Source of the DNA: Klebsiella pneumoniae
Lineage (GTDB): Bacteria > Pseudomonadota > Gammaproteobacteria > Enterobacterales > Enterobacteriaceae
Assembly: GCF_000742135.1 (NCBI RefSeq)
Contig: NZ_KN046818.1
Coordinates: 2,338,600 to 2,402,599, forward strand
DNA: 64,000 nucleotides
Reading direction: 5' to 3'
Under the pieces are notes generated by a model that ran no database searches, was not told the origin of the DNA, and saw only the letters and a program-made list of their open reading frames with translations. Below, piece after piece: positions 18,181-27,791 of the stretch (the stretch's first letter is position 1; each line of letters begins with the position of its first letter). The position numbers were made by a program, and so were the translations under genes.

Positions 18181-19789
18181 ATGAAGAGAATTGCCATCGT
18201 CGGCGTGGGGCCGACGGGGATTTACACCTTTTATGAACTGGTGAAGCGCGGTGAGCCGCTGGCCATCACCCTGTTTGAAAAAGAGGCGCAGGCCGAGGTG
18301 GGTATGCCCTACAGTGACGATAATACCGCGGCGCAAATGCTGGCCAATATTGCCAGCATTGAGATCCCCCCCCATCGACCTGACCTACCTGCAATGGCTG
18401 CAGCAGCAAAGCGATGACTGGCTGGCGGCGCGCGGGCTTGAACGGCACGCCCTGCATGAGCGCCAGTTTCTGCCGCGGGTGATCCTCGGCGAATACTATC
18501 GCGACCGTTTTCTTTACCTCGTTGAGCGGGCCCGGGACGTCGGCTTTGTGATTAGCGTTTGTGAATCCTGTGAAGTCACGGATATTGCGGTTCAGTCCAC
18601 CGGGATCGCCATCCACACCGATAGTGCAGCAGACCCGGTAATCGTCGACCTGGTGGCGATTGCCACCGGCCATCTGTGGCCTGAAGAAGAGCGCGCCAGC
18701 CGACAGTACTTCCCCAGCCCGTGGACCGGCCTGATGGAGGCCCGCATTGCCCCCTGCCGGGTGGGGATCCTTGGGACTTCATTAAGCGCGATTGATGCCG
18801 CCGTGGCGGTAGTGGCCCGCCACGGCGTTTTCCATACCGAGGACGACAAAACGACCCATTTTTCCCTCCATCCAGGCAGCGAAGCGCTGGAGATCACCCT
18901 GATGTCACGCCACGGCGTGCTGCCGGAGGCCGATTTTTACTGCCCGATCCCGTGGGAGCCGCTGGAGATTGCCACTCCCGCCGCCCTCGAAGCGGCCATT
19001 GCGGAGGGTAGCGACGCTCTGTTAGATCGGATTTTTGAGCTGATCGTTAAAGAGCTGGAATATGCTGCCCCCGACTGGAGCGAGGCGATCGGGCTTCGTC
19101 AGCTGACGCCTGACAGTATCGCCGACGCCTGGTTTGCCGACCGCCTCACCCATGACCCCTTTCAGTGGGCGCAGCGCAATCTGCAGGAGGTGGAGCGCAA
19201 TAAGCGCGAACACCACACGGTGCCCTGGCGCTATGCCATTCTGCGCCTGCATGAGGCGATTGAAACCTTGGTGCCGCAGTTCAACGACGCGGACAGCCGT
19301 CGCTTCCGCCAGGGCCTCGCCCGGGTATTTATCGATAACTACGCCGCCATTCCGCCGGAGTCCATACGTCGGCTGCTGGCCCTGCACCGGGCTGGCATTC
19401 TGCGGATCCTGACGCTGGGCGAAGATTATGAGCTGCAGCGGGAGCCTGACCGGACGCTGATTGTTCATCATCGTCAGCGCTGCGAATTCGATGTCTTTAT
19501 CGATGCCCGCGGACAAAAAGCGCTGAAAACCCGGGATCTGCCCTTCCCTTCACTGCGCCAGCAGCTGCTGGCCTGCGGCGACGACATTCCGGACGTCGGT
19601 GATGACTACACGCTGCAGGCGCCGGAGACAGTGCGCGGCCGGGTCGCCTTCGGCGCCCTTCCCTGGCTGATGCACGATCGCCCCTTTGTGCAGGGGCTGA
19701 CGGCCAGCGCCGAGATTGGCAGCGCAATGGCCCGCGCCGTGTCGCAGCAGGCCGCCGGCCGACGGCGCCGTCTCTGGTATATCGAATAG
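18181..19789 (+). pseudogene. FAD/NAD(P)-binding protein, frameshifted at a C8 tract
   Basis: The gene starts MKRIAIVGVGPTGIYTFYEL, a Rossmann dinucleotide fold, and would encode about 535 residues of the FAD-NAD(P)-binding family. At 18366-18373 a run of eight C's shifts the frame after ASIEIPP. With seven C's it would read on as IDLTYLQWLQQQSDDWL and continue unbroken to the stop at 19789. A second Rossmann-like block is at PCRVGILGTSLSAIDAAVA. A ribosome site GGGAGAG precedes the ATG. The break could be a real mutation, slippage-based on/off switching, or a sequencing error. The protein would be a cytosolic redox enzyme of unknown substrate next to an MFS carrier and an OYE-type enzyme. 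Confidence 0.85.
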
Positions 19790-19896
19790 CGGAGCGCTTA
19801 AGCGCAATATCCGAATACTGGGGGGGTGAACAGGCGTGCTATAAACAGCAACTGTCCGTCCCCTGCACGACCACGTTTAACATTTACGAGGTATTC

Positions 19897-20997
19897 ATGA
19901 GTCATCTTTTTAGCGCGACGCGAATTGGTCAACTCACCCTTGATAACCGTATCGTTATCGCCCCGATGTGTCAGTACTCCGCCGACGAGGGTAAGGCGAC
20001 CTCCTGGCACCGGATCCATCTTGGCCAACTGGCTTTCTCCGGCGCCGGCCTGTTAATTCTGGAAGCCACGGCGGTAGATCCTGCGGGGCGTATCTCCCCG
20101 GGGGATCTGGGGCTGTGGGATGATGAAACCGAAAACGCCCTGCGCGGCGTAGTCGAAGATATTCGGGCCTGGTCGCCGATCCGTCTGGGGATCCAGCTGG
20201 GTCATGCCGGACGCAAGGCATCCTGCGCCGCCCCGTGGCAGGGAGGCCATCAGCTGGCGCTCAACGATGGTGGCTGGCAGACCGTCGCCCCTTCCGCCGT
20301 GGCGTTTCACGATGGCGATCGCGCCCCCGCTGAACTGAGCCATGCCGATATGGCGCGCATCAAAGCGGCCTTCGTCGCCAGCGCGCTGCGCGCCCAGCGG
20401 CTGGGCTTTGAGCTGATTGAACTGCACGCCGCCCACGGCTATCTGCTGCACCAGTTTCTCTCGCCGCTCAGCAACCAGCGCCGCGACGAGTACGGCGGTT
20501 CGCTGGAGAACCGAATGCGCTATCCGCTGGAAGTCTTTAAGGCGATCCGCGAGGCAGTGGGCAACACCATGGCGGTGGGCGTCAGGCTGTCGGCTACCGA
20601 CTGGGTCGAAGGCGGCTGGGACTGCGAGCAGTCCATTAAGTTTAGCCAGCAGCTGGAAACGCTGGGCAGTGACTATATTCACGTCTCCAGCGGCGGTTTG
20701 TCGCCGCAGCAGGCGATCACCGTTGGGCCGGGATACCAGTTGCCTTTCGCCCGCGATATTCGCCAGCAGGTAGCCATCCCGGTGATTGGCGTGGGGCTGA
20801 TCACCGACCCGCAGCAGGCGGAAGCGGCGCTGGAGAATGGCGATGCCGACCTGATCGCCCTCGCCCGCGCGGTACTCTACGATCCGCACTGGCCGTGGCA
20901 CGCAGCGGCCAGCCTTGGCGCCCAGGTCCGTGTGCCGTCGCAGTATTTGCGCTCGGAGCCGCACGGCCTGAAAGGCACCCTGCTGCCAAACCGTTGA
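19897..20997 (+). CDS. NADH:flavin oxidoreductase, YqjM-like old yellow enzyme
   Basis: This 366-residue FMN enzyme of the OYE family, YqjM class, shows IVIAPMCQYSADEG near the N-terminus (the Cys/Tyr pair that tunes the flavin), GIQLGHAGRKAS, ELIELHAAHGYLLHQFLSPL with the substrate His pair, YGGSLENRMRYP, and VGLITDPQQAEAALENGDADLIALARAVLYDPHW for the FMN phosphate. It reduces activated C=C bonds with NAD(P)H. It follows the broken FAD protein by 107 bp on the same strand and may share its function. A hairpin follows the stop. Confidence 0.93.
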   Translation: MSHLFSATRIGQLTLDNRIVIAPMCQYSADEGKATSWHRIHLGQLAFSGAGLLILEATAVDPAGRISPGDLGLWDDETENALRGVVEDIRAWSPIRLGIQLGHAGRKASCAAPWQGGHQLALNDGGWQTVAPSAVAFHDGDRAPAELSHADMARIKAAFVASALRAQRLGFELIELHAAHGYLLHQFLSPLSNQRRDEYGGSLENRMRYPLEVFKAIREAVGNTMAVGVRLSATDWVEGGWDCEQSIKFSQQLETLGSDYIHVSSGGLSPQQAITVGPGYQLPFARDIRQQVAIPVIGVGLITDPQQAEAALENGDADLIALARAVLYDPHWPWHAAASLGAQVRVPSQYLRSEPHGLKGTLLPNR

Positions 20998-21012
20998 ACC
21001 CACGGCGGGCAT

Positions 21013-21039
21013 AAAAAAGGGGTATCGTAAGATACCCCT
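21013..21039 (-). terminator. Rho-independent terminator (minus strand)
   Basis: A perfect 9-bp stem, AGGGGTATC with GATACCCCT and a four-base loop, is followed on the minus strand by six T's. It fits a terminator for leftward transcripts coming from the lipoprotein gene. For the rightward oxidoreductase gene, which ends just before it, the hairpin lacks a T-run. Confidence 0.7.
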
Positions 21040-21065
21040 GAGCAGGATGTTATTGCGGTCCATGT

Positions 21066-21173
21066 GCCGGGCGGCGACGACGCCTTGCCCGGCCTACAAA
21101 AGGGTGATACCCGGTCATTGCGCAGCCAACCCGCCCCCTGCGTAGGCCCGCGCAAGCGCAGCGCCGCCGGGCA
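21066..21173. repeat. REP pair (BIME-like) in inverted orientation
   Basis: Two REP-type palindromic units flank a short spacer. One is at 21066-21097 (GCCGGGCGGCG ... TGCCCGGCCTAC) and one in the opposite direction at 21141-21173 (GTAGGCCCGCGCAAGCG ... CGCCGCCGGGCAA). This is the common enterobacterial intergenic BIME arrangement between convergent genes. Confidence 0.75.
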
Positions 21174-21230
21174 ATCTATCAGGCTCCGCTCCCTATATTT
21201 CCGGGCGGCGGGTCAGGCAAACACCGCGAG

Positions 21231-21713
21231 TTACTGCTGTGCGGCGGGCGGCGCGGCGTTCTGTTTATCCTTCGCGATACTGTCCTGGATGGCTTTGGTT
21301 TTGCTCGCCGCTTCAGCCGAGAGCTGATTGGCGTCACCGATGGCGTTGTCTTTGATCTGACCCGCCTCTTTGACTATGCGGTCACTTTCCTGCTTTGCGT
21401 TCTGCTTCACCGCATCGGCCTGGGCTTTCGCCTGCTGGGCGATGGCGTCCGCCTTCTTGTCCGCCTCGGCCTTGATGGCGCTGGCCTGATCCTTCAGGCG
21501 ATCGGCCTCGGCGTCAGCCTGGCTTTTCAGCGTATCGATTTGCTTATCCGCATCCTGTTTAATTGCCTGCGCTTTATCCGCCGCGGCATCCTTCATCTGC
21601 TCCGCATTATCTTTAGCCTTATCCAGTTTGTTATCAACTGTCGACGCATCGTCGCAGCCAAACAGGGTCAGGCACAGGGCGGAAGCGAGTAGTGTTTTAT
21701 TCCAGAGTTTCAT
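21231..21713 (-). CDS. Alanine/lysine-rich coiled-coil lipoprotein
   Basis: This 160-residue protein has a signal peptide MKLWNKTLLASALCLTLFGC ending in a lipobox (LFGC), so the Cys at residue 20 should be lipid-modified. The mature part is a long heptad-like Ala/Lys/Asp/Gln helix (KAKDNAEQMKDAAADKAQAI and similar), ending in a short PPAAQQ tail. I chose the ATG at 21713 because AAGGGA lies seven bases upstream and the signal peptide starts there. It resembles small envelope-spanning coiled-coil lipoproteins. No enzymatic role is expected; it may be structural. It stands alone with its own terminator. Confidence 0.83.
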   Translation of the reverse strand: MKLWNKTLLASALCLTLFGCDDASTVDNKLDKAKDNAEQMKDAAADKAQAIKQDADKQIDTLKSQADAEADRLKDQASAIKAEADKKADAIAQQAKAQADAVKQNAKQESDRIVKEAGQIKDNAIGDANQLSAEAASKTKAIQDSIAKDKQNAAPPAAQQ

Positions 21714-21828
21714 CAGCATTCCCTTACAGGTTAAGTCGTTATCCAGCTTTGTGATTCGTTGCATTAATAGCATTCACATTTTATATATAAACGCTCAGCC
21801 GATAGAGTCAAGGCGACAGCGCCGATTG

Positions 21829-22725
21829 TCAGTCCAGGGTCGCTACCAGCCCCTGCAGCCAGTCGGCAAAGACCCGAACCTTATGCGAGAGATGCCGGTG
21901 CGGATAGAGCAGCGACAACGGTCGACGCGGCGCCGGAAAGTCCGGCAAAACTTCCACCAGTTGCCCGCTGTCGATATAAGGTTGCAAAAAGAAACGCATC
22001 CCCTGCAGCATCCCCAGCCCCGCCAGCCCGGCAGCAGTAAAGACTTCAGAGTTGTCCAGCACCAGTTTACCGGGAATGGCGATCTGCCTGATGCCCTCCG
22101 GGGTCTGGAATCGCCAGGGCATAATCTGCCGGCTGCTGCTGTTCACCCAGTTCACCGCCAGATGCGACTGCAGGTCCTCCAGCGTCGCGGGCGCCCCATA
22201 GCGCGCCAGATAGCCCGGACTGGCGCAGGTGGTTAACGCCACCTCCCCCAGTGAACGCGCCACATAGTCGCCATCCTCAAGATCCCCCACCCGCAGCAGG
22301 CAATCCAGACCATCGCGCAGCATATCCCGGCGTACGTCGGAGCTGCTGAGGACAATCTCCACCTCCGGATGGGCCTGATAAAAATCCGGCAGATGCGGGA
22401 TCACCAGCAGCCGGGCAAAGGCGATCGGCATATCAACGCGCAGCTGACCGCGGATCGGCCGGTCCGGCGCGAACGACTCCAGCAGATCGTCGGCCTGGGA
22501 GAGCAACGGTTTGCTGCGACGATAAAACTCTTCCCCCTCCGGCGTAAGATACAGACGTCGGGTGGTGCGCTGCAGCAGCCGGACCCCGCTCTCCTGCTCC
22601 AGCTGCTGCAGTGCTTTGGTCACCGCCGGTCGGTGGATCTGCAAATTTTCCGCCGCCTGGGCAAAGCTGCCGGCATCGACGATTTCAATAAAAATTTTAA
22701 TATTTTCAAACAGATTCATTTGCAT
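21829..22725 (-). CDS. LysR-family transcriptional regulator
   Basis: This is a 298-residue LysR regulator. The DNA-binding part is FIEIVDAGSFAQAAENLQIH then AVTKALQQLEQESGVRLLQR. The effector domain contains GLDCLLRVGDLEDGDYVARSL and FTAAGLAGLGMLQGMRFFL, typical of the large CrgA/AaeR-like group. It is divergent from the nitronate monooxygenase gene with a 168-bp AT-rich spacer, making that gene its probable target. Confidence 0.92.
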   Translation of the reverse strand: MQMNLFENIKIFIEIVDAGSFAQAAENLQIHRPAVTKALQQLEQESGVRLLQRTTRRLYLTPEGEEFYRRSKPLLSQADDLLESFAPDRPIRGQLRVDMPIAFARLLVIPHLPDFYQAHPEVEIVLSSSDVRRDMLRDGLDCLLRVGDLEDGDYVARSLGEVALTTCASPGYLARYGAPATLEDLQSHLAVNWVNSSSRQIMPWRFQTPEGIRQIAIPGKLVLDNSEVFTAAGLAGLGMLQGMRFFLQPYIDSGQLVEVLPDFPAPRRPLSLLYPHRHLSHKVRVFADWLQGLVATLD

Positions 22726-22893
22726 GATGGCCCGCCTCCCACCTCTTCATCAGTTCACATTATTACTAATTTAATAATAGTGATGAAAGTTTTTGCTCAT
22801 TTTTTAAAACAATAAAGACGCCTACACTGCCCTCATTGCCGCATCGCTGGGGCGAACAAATTTATAACTTATTAACATACAAGGAAAAATAGC

Positions 22894-23871
22894 ATGCAAC
22901 CTAACCGCGTCGCCCGCATTCTGGGTATTGAAAAACCGGTGGTCCAGGGGCCCCTCTCCTGGCTAACCGATGCTCGTCTGGTGGCGGCCGTCGGCAACGC
23001 CGGTGGGCTTGGCGTGCTGGGCCCGAACGCCGGACTGACGGCGACAACCGCCGTCTCCACCCCGGAGGCCACCGCCGAGAAAATGCGCGAAGAGATCCGC
23101 AAAACCAAACAGCTGACGGAGAAACCCTTTGGCGTCAACCTGATCCCGACGGCGGAAAATGACATCTGGACGCCGGCGATCCTCCCGGTGATCAAAGAGG
23201 AAGGGGTTAAGGTGGTGGTCTACACCGGCTACGGCGACGGTTCGTTAAAACCGGCGCTGTTCGACGAACTGAAAGCCGCCGGGATCACCATTATCTATCG
23301 TGACATCAACCCGACGCCGGAGAACAGCCGCCGCGCGGAGCAGGCCGGAGCGGATATTATTGTCGCCACCGGCTTTGACGAAGGCGGCACGCTGCCGGGC
23401 ACCGCCCTCGGGACCTTCACCATCGTCCCGCTGATCGTTGACGCGGTACAGCGGGTTCCGGTGATGGCCGCCGGAGGGATCACCGACGCCCGGGGCGCGC
23501 GCGCCGTTCATGCCCTGGGGGCGGAGGGCGTCTTCGCCGGTTCGGTATTTATCAGCACCATCGAAAGCCGGGTTCCCGACTCGGTGAAAGCGAAAATTGT
23601 GGCCGCCAACGGTCTGGATCTGCGCCTGTTCCGTACCCTGCCGGACTACTACCGCGCGCTGCCCGGCAAACTGAGCGACACACTGGTAGCCATGGACCGG
23701 GCCGGCGCCTCAAAAGCCGAGCTGGCCCAGGCGATGGGCGGGCTGCGCGGGATGCGGCTGGGCATGCTGGAGGGGAATACTGATGAGGGATATATCTCGG
23801 TGGGCGCGGGGATCGGCAACATCCATGCCATCACCTCCGTCGCCGAGGTGGTCAACCAGCTGGCGGTATGA
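22894..23871 (+). CDS. Nitronate monooxygenase (2-nitropropane dioxygenase) family
   Basis: This 325-residue FMN-dependent TIM-barrel protein has the nitronate monooxygenase landmarks VVQGPLSWLTDARLVAAVG and GGLGVLGPNAG at the N-terminus, VATGFDEGGTLPGTALG in the middle, and PVMAAGGITDARGA for FMN-phosphate binding. Enzymes of this family oxidise nitronates such as propionate-3-nitronate, which detoxifies plant or microbial poisons. It is divergent from a LysR regulator and followed by the converging hpxK gene after only 32 bp. Confidence 0.9.
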   Translation: MQPNRVARILGIEKPVVQGPLSWLTDARLVAAVGNAGGLGVLGPNAGLTATTAVSTPEATAEKMREEIRKTKQLTEKPFGVNLIPTAENDIWTPAILPVIKEEGVKVVVYTGYGDGSLKPALFDELKAAGITIIYRDINPTPENSRRAEQAGADIIVATGFDEGGTLPGTALGTFTIVPLIVDAVQRVPVMAAGGITDARGARAVHALGAEGVFAGSVFISTIESRVPDSVKAKIVAANGLDLRLFRTLPDYYRALPGKLSDTLVAMDRAGASKAELAQAMGGLRGMRLGMLEGNTDEGYISVGAGIGNIHAITSVAEVVNQLAV

Positions 23872-23903
23872 AGCCGCCAGCTGGGGCACGGTAACCGCCG
23901 CGA

Positions 23904-25163
23904 TCAGGCGTCAGCCACCTTCTCTACCGCCCGGGAGAACGCGTCGATAGCCAGCCCGACGTCGGCGGCGGTGACCGACTCCGCCGGGTGATGGCTGACG
24001 CCCCCCAGGCAACGCACAAACAGCATGGCCGATGGCCAGCGCTCGGCGATGGCGATGGCGTCATGCCCTGCGCCGCTCGGCAGCGTCAGCGAACGGCCCT
24101 GCACCGCCACCACCGCCTCGCTCAGCACCGCCTGCAGGTGACTGTCGCAGGCGGTGGCGGCGATGCGATAATACTCCTCGGCGGCGAAACTCAGCTGGCG
24201 GCGCCCGGCAATGGCCTGCGCCTGCCCCAGCAGTTCCTCCAGCAGCGCCGTCAGCGGCGCATCCTGCGGGCCGCGAATATCCAGCGTCAGCTGCACCTCG
24301 CCCGGTATCACGTTTACCGCGCCCGGCGCACAGCGCAGGGTGCCGACCGTCGCCACCAGGTTACCGCCGTGCTGCCGGGTCAGGTTTTCCACCTGCATCA
24401 TCCATTCCGCCGCCGCGGCGAGGGCGTCCTTGCGATGAAGCATCGGCACCGTGCCGGCATGGCCAGCTTCGCCGGTAAAGCGGCAGTTCAGCCGTCTGGC
24501 GCCATTAATCGCCTCCACCACGCCGAGCGCCAGCCCCGCCTGCTCCAGGCACGGCCCCTGCTCGATATGCAGTTCCAGATAGGCGGCGATATCCCGCGGG
24601 TGACGGGCCGCGTGGGCGATCCGCGCCGGATCGAGTCCGGCATTCACCAGCGCCTGGGCGACGCTCACCCCGTCGGAATCGCACTGTGACAGCCAGCTTT
24701 CAGGCCAGGTGCCGGTGACGCCGCGACTGCCGAGCAGGGTGATGCCAAAGCGGGTGCCCTCTTCATCGCCAAAGCCGACGATCTCGATTGCCTTCGCCAG
24801 CCGTCGCCCCTGCTGGTGCAGACGCTGGACCACCTCAATCGCCGCCAGCACGCCGAGCATGCCGTCGTAGCGTCCGGCGTTGCGCACGGTGTCAAGATGA
24901 GAGCCCAGCAGCACCGCCGGCGCCCCCTCCTGTTGTCCTTCATAACGTCCGCAGATGTTGCCGACGCTGTCCTGCCACACCATCATGCCGGCAGCCTGCA
25001 TCCACTGCCCCACCAGCTGGTTGGCCTGCAGATGCTCGGGCGACAGATAGACCCGGGTCAGGGCATCGGCGGTTTCGCTGAGGGCGGCCAGCCGATCGGC
25101 ACGCGCCATCACCCGGCTGGCGGCCGCCTCTCTCTCCGCCTGCTGGCGGACGGTGTCACTCAT
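23904..25163 (-). CDS. hpxK: Allantoate amidohydrolase
   Basis: This 419-residue zinc peptidase-fold (M20) amidohydrolase resembles AllC and N-carbamoyl amino-acid hydrolases. Metal ligands are visible in LLGSHLDTVRNAGRYDG (His, Asp) and VGFGDEEGTRFG (Glu pair), with YLELHIEQGPCLE and GVSHHPAES further on. It releases ammonia from allantoate to give ureidoglycine in the cytosol. It is the last gene of the hpxFGHIJK operon and overlaps the hpxJ stop by 4 bp. The name follows my recall of the K. pneumoniae hpx literature and the identical gene order. Confidence 0.9.
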   Translation of the reverse strand: MSDTVRQQAEREAAASRVMARADRLAALSETADALTRVYLSPEHLQANQLVGQWMQAAGMMVWQDSVGNICGRYEGQQEGAPAVLLGSHLDTVRNAGRYDGMLGVLAAIEVVQRLHQQGRRLAKAIEIVGFGDEEGTRFGITLLGSRGVTGTWPESWLSQCDSDGVSVAQALVNAGLDPARIAHAARHPRDIAAYLELHIEQGPCLEQAGLALGVVEAINGARRLNCRFTGEAGHAGTVPMLHRKDALAAAAEWMMQVENLTRQHGGNLVATVGTLRCAPGAVNVIPGEVQLTLDIRGPQDAPLTALLEELLGQAQAIAGRRQLSFAAEEYYRIAATACDSHLQAVLSEAVVAVQGRSLTLPSGAGHDAIAIAERWPSAMLFVRCLGGVSHHPAESVTAADVGLAIDAFSRAVEKVADA

Positions 25164-26401
25164 AGGGTGGCCTCGGTGCGGTAGTGATCCCAGGCCGCCT
25201 GCATCGCCGCGCCCTGGGTGGTGGTGAACCTGAGGTAGTTCAGGACCGCTTCCAGCGCGCTGAGCGTCTGCATCACGCAGTCTTTACGCGCGTTATAGCC
25301 CATGGTGCCAATGCGCCAGACTTTACCGTGCAGCGGACCAAACGAGGTGCCAATTTCAATGCCGAAATCTTCCAGCATCAGTTTGCGTACCTGATCGCCG
25401 TTGACCCCGTTGGGGATCACCACCCCCAGCACGTTATTCATTTTGTGCCGCAGGTCGCCAAAGGTCTCGAGCCCCATCGCCTGGATGCCCTTCAGCAGTG
25501 CATCGCCGTGCAGTTTGTGGCGGGCGATGCCGTTGTCGAGTCCCTCCTGGAGGATCAGGCGCGCGCACTCCCGGGCGGCGAACAGCGCCGAGGTCGCTTC
25601 GGTATGGTGGTTAAGGCGCTCCGGCCCCCAGTAATCCATCACCATGCCGAGATCGAAATAGTTGGAGTAGATCATCTCGTCGACGCCATCGTGATGGGCA
25701 TCGGTGCGGATCCCCTGCTCAATGCAGCGGCGGCGGCGGATGACCTCTTCCATCCGCGGGCTGAGGGTGATGGGCGAGGTGCCGGAAGGACCGCCCAGGC
25801 ACTTCTGCATCCCGGCGGACACGGCGTCCAGCTGCCAGGCGTCGGTTTCCAGCGGGTTACCGCCGAGCGACGCGGTGGCGTCGGTATAGAACAGCACATC
25901 GTGACGACGGCAAATCTCTCCCAGCTCCGCCAGCGGCTGCAGCATGGTGGTGGAGGTATCGCCCTGCACGGTGAGCAGCAGGCGCGGCCGCACGCGCTTG
26001 ATCGCATCCTCAACCTGATCCGGCGTAAAGACCTCACCCCACGGCACCTCGATGGTGTGCACCTCTGCCCGGCAGCGACGCGCGATCTCGCACAGCAGAT
26101 GACCAAACCGGCCGAACACCGGCACCAGCACCTTGTCACCGGGACGGATCGCCGACAACAGAATCGCTTCGATCCCGGCGCGCGAGGTGCCGTCGACCAA
26201 CATCGTCCAGCGATTTTCGGTGCGAAACACGCCGCGGTAGAGCGCCATGACTTCATTCATGTAGTGGGTCATCGCCGGATCGTACTGGCCAACCAGCTGG
26301 CTCGACATGGCGCGCAGCACGCGCGGGTCGGCATTGATCGGCCCCGGCCCCATCAGCAGGCGCTGCGGCGGGTTAATTTGCGAAAACTGAGTGATATCCA
26401 T
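25160..26401 (-). CDS. hpxJ: Aminotransferase of allantoate catabolism (ureidoglycine-pyruvate type)
   Basis: This 413-residue class V PLP aminotransferase is like alanine-glyoxylate and ureidoglycine-glyoxylate aminotransferases. It starts with the family block RLLMGPGPINADPRVLRAMS. The PLP lysine is in VSAGMQKCLGGPSGTSPI near residue 197, and FGIEIGTSFGPLHGKVWRIGTMG is the C-terminal signature. It moves the amino group from S-ureidoglycine to a keto acid, producing oxalurate, which links allantoate to the oxamate branch handled by hpxW. It lies between hpxI (15 bp) and hpxK (4-bp overlap). Confidence 0.9.
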   Translation of the reverse strand: MDITQFSQINPPQRLLMGPGPINADPRVLRAMSSQLVGQYDPAMTHYMNEVMALYRGVFRTENRWTMLVDGTSRAGIEAILLSAIRPGDKVLVPVFGRFGHLLCEIARRCRAEVHTIEVPWGEVFTPDQVEDAIKRVRPRLLLTVQGDTSTTMLQPLAELGEICRRHDVLFYTDATASLGGNPLETDAWQLDAVSAGMQKCLGGPSGTSPITLSPRMEEVIRRRRCIEQGIRTDAHHDGVDEMIYSNYFDLGMVMDYWGPERLNHHTEATSALFAARECARLILQEGLDNGIARHKLHGDALLKGIQAMGLETFGDLRHKMNNVLGVVIPNGVNGDQVRKLMLEDFGIEIGTSFGPLHGKVWRIGTMGYNARKDCVMQTLSALEAVLNYLRFTTTQGAAMQAAWDHYRTEATL

Positions 26402-26416
26402 CTGCCATTCCTTACG

Positions 26417-27154
26417 TTAGTTAAGACCGCGCACCGAGGAGATAAACTGTTTCAGTTCGCTGGTCTGCGGGCTGGCGAACAGCGTTTTGCTGTCGCCCTG
26501 CTCCCAGACGCGTACCTGATGCATAAACACCACGCGGTCGCCCACTTCGCGGGCAAAATTCATTTCATGGGTGACGAGGATCAGCGTCATACCTTCCGCC
26601 GCCAGTTGCTCCAGCACCTTCAGCACTTCACCCACCAGTTCCGGGTCGAGCGCCGAGGTGATTTCGTCACAGAGTAAAACTTTCGGCGACATGGCCAGCG
26701 CCCGGGCAATGGCCACGCGCTGCTGTTGGCCGCCGGAGAGATTGGCCGGATAGTAATCCAGACGGTCGCCAAGACCGACCTTCTCCAGCATCCGCTGCGC
26801 CAGCTCCCGGCATTCGGCCTGGGACTTCTTCAGTACCCGCCGCGGAGCCAGCATGACGTTCTCCAGCGCCGTCATGTGCGGGAACAGGTTAAAGTTCTGG
26901 AACACCATGCCGATGGAGCGGCTGATCTCCCGGGCCTGGGAATCGCGGTTGGTGATGGTCATGCCCCCGAGCTTGATGCTTCCCTCCTGGTAGCCCTCCA
27001 GACCATTGATACAGCGCAGCAGGGCGCTTTTACCCGAGCCGCTGCGGCCGATGATCGAGATCACTTCCCCCATGTCGATATCCAGATCGACGCCCTTCAG
27101 CACATGGTTGTCGCCGTAGTACTTCTGCATCTGATTAATGGTGATGAGAGGCAT
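26417..27154 (-). CDS. hpxI: ABC transporter ATP-binding protein (polar amino-acid family)
   Basis: This 245-residue ATPase has Walker A IIGRSGSGKSALLRC, signature NLSGGQQQRVAIARAL, Walker B VLLCDEITSALDPELV and the switch His in LILVTHEMNFA. I chose the start MPLITINQMQKYYG at 27154; a longer frame to 27232 only overlaps the preceding permease. It energises the importer formed with hpxF, hpxG and hpxH. The cargo is presumably allantoate or a related ureide, inferred from the operon. Confidence 0.88.
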   Translation of the reverse strand: MPLITINQMQKYYGDNHVLKGVDLDIDMGEVISIIGRSGSGKSALLRCINGLEGYQEGSIKLGGMTITNRDSQAREISRSIGMVFQNFNLFPHMTALENVMLAPRRVLKKSQAECRELAQRMLEKVGLGDRLDYYPANLSGGQQQRVAIARALAMSPKVLLCDEITSALDPELVGEVLKVLEQLAAEGMTLILVTHEMNFAREVGDRVVFMHQVRVWEQGDSKTLFASPQTSELKQFISSVRGLN

Positions 27155-27791
27155 TGAATTTGTTCTCCAGATAGCGGCTGTAGCGGGACAGCGGATAGCA
27201 CAGAATGAAATAGCCCAGCGCCACAAGGGCAAACACTTTAAACGGCTGATAAGTGACGTTGGTCAGCATCGTCCCTGCCTTGGTCAGCTCCACAAAGCCG
27301 ATAATCGATGCCAGCGCCGTGCCTTTGATCACCTGTACTGCGAACCCGACGGTCGGCGCGATGGCAATGCGCAGCGCTTGCGGCGCCACCACCCGGTACA
27401 GGGTCTGGCCGAAGCTCAGCCCGAGACAGCGCGAGGCTTCCCACTGGCCTTTCGGCAGCGCGCGAATGCTGCCGAACCAGATATCCAGCAGAAAGGCGCT
27501 GGTGTAGAGCGTCAGGGCGACCGAGGCGGCGGACCACGCCGAGACGTCGACGCCGAACAGCGCCACGCCAAAGAATGCCAGAAACAGCTGCATCAGCAGC
27601 GGCGTGCCCTGGAACAGCTCAATATACCCGCGGATCAGCCGTTTCACCTGGCGTCCGCCGGTGAGGCGCAGCAGCAGTAACGGTAAGGTCACCAGCGCCC
27701 CGCCGGTGAACGCGACCAGCGACAGCAGCACCGTCCAGCGACCGGCCAGCAGCAGGTTGCGGATAATGTCCCAGTCGGTAAAAGTGGTCAT
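27135..27791 (-). CDS. hpxH: ABC transporter permease (polar amino-acid family)
   Basis: This 218-residue permease of the HisMQ type begins MTTFTDWDIIRNLLLAGR. It has the conserved RGYIELFQGTPLLMQLF and the cytoplasmic EAA loop EASRCLGLSFGQTLYRVVAPQAL, with about five membrane helices. Its ATG overlaps the hpxG stop (TGATG), so the two are translationally coupled, and its end overlaps the hpxI start by 20 bases. It forms the membrane channel with hpxG. Confidence 0.87.
   Translation of the reverse strand: MTTFTDWDIIRNLLLAGRWTVLLSLVAFTGGALVTLPLLLLRLTGGRQVKRLIRGYIELFQGTPLLMQLFLAFFGVALFGVDVSAWSAASVALTLYTSAFLLDIWFGSIRALPKGQWEASRCLGLSFGQTLYRVVAPQALRIAIAPTVGFAVQVIKGTALASIIGFVELTKAGTMLTNVTYQPFKVFALVALGYFILCYPLSRYSRYLENKFNASHHH

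Noticed and set aside
25184-26677. 497-codon rightward frame opposite hpxJ
   Set aside because: Antisense shadow of the aminotransferase; rich in His/Arg, with no motif and no operon logic.
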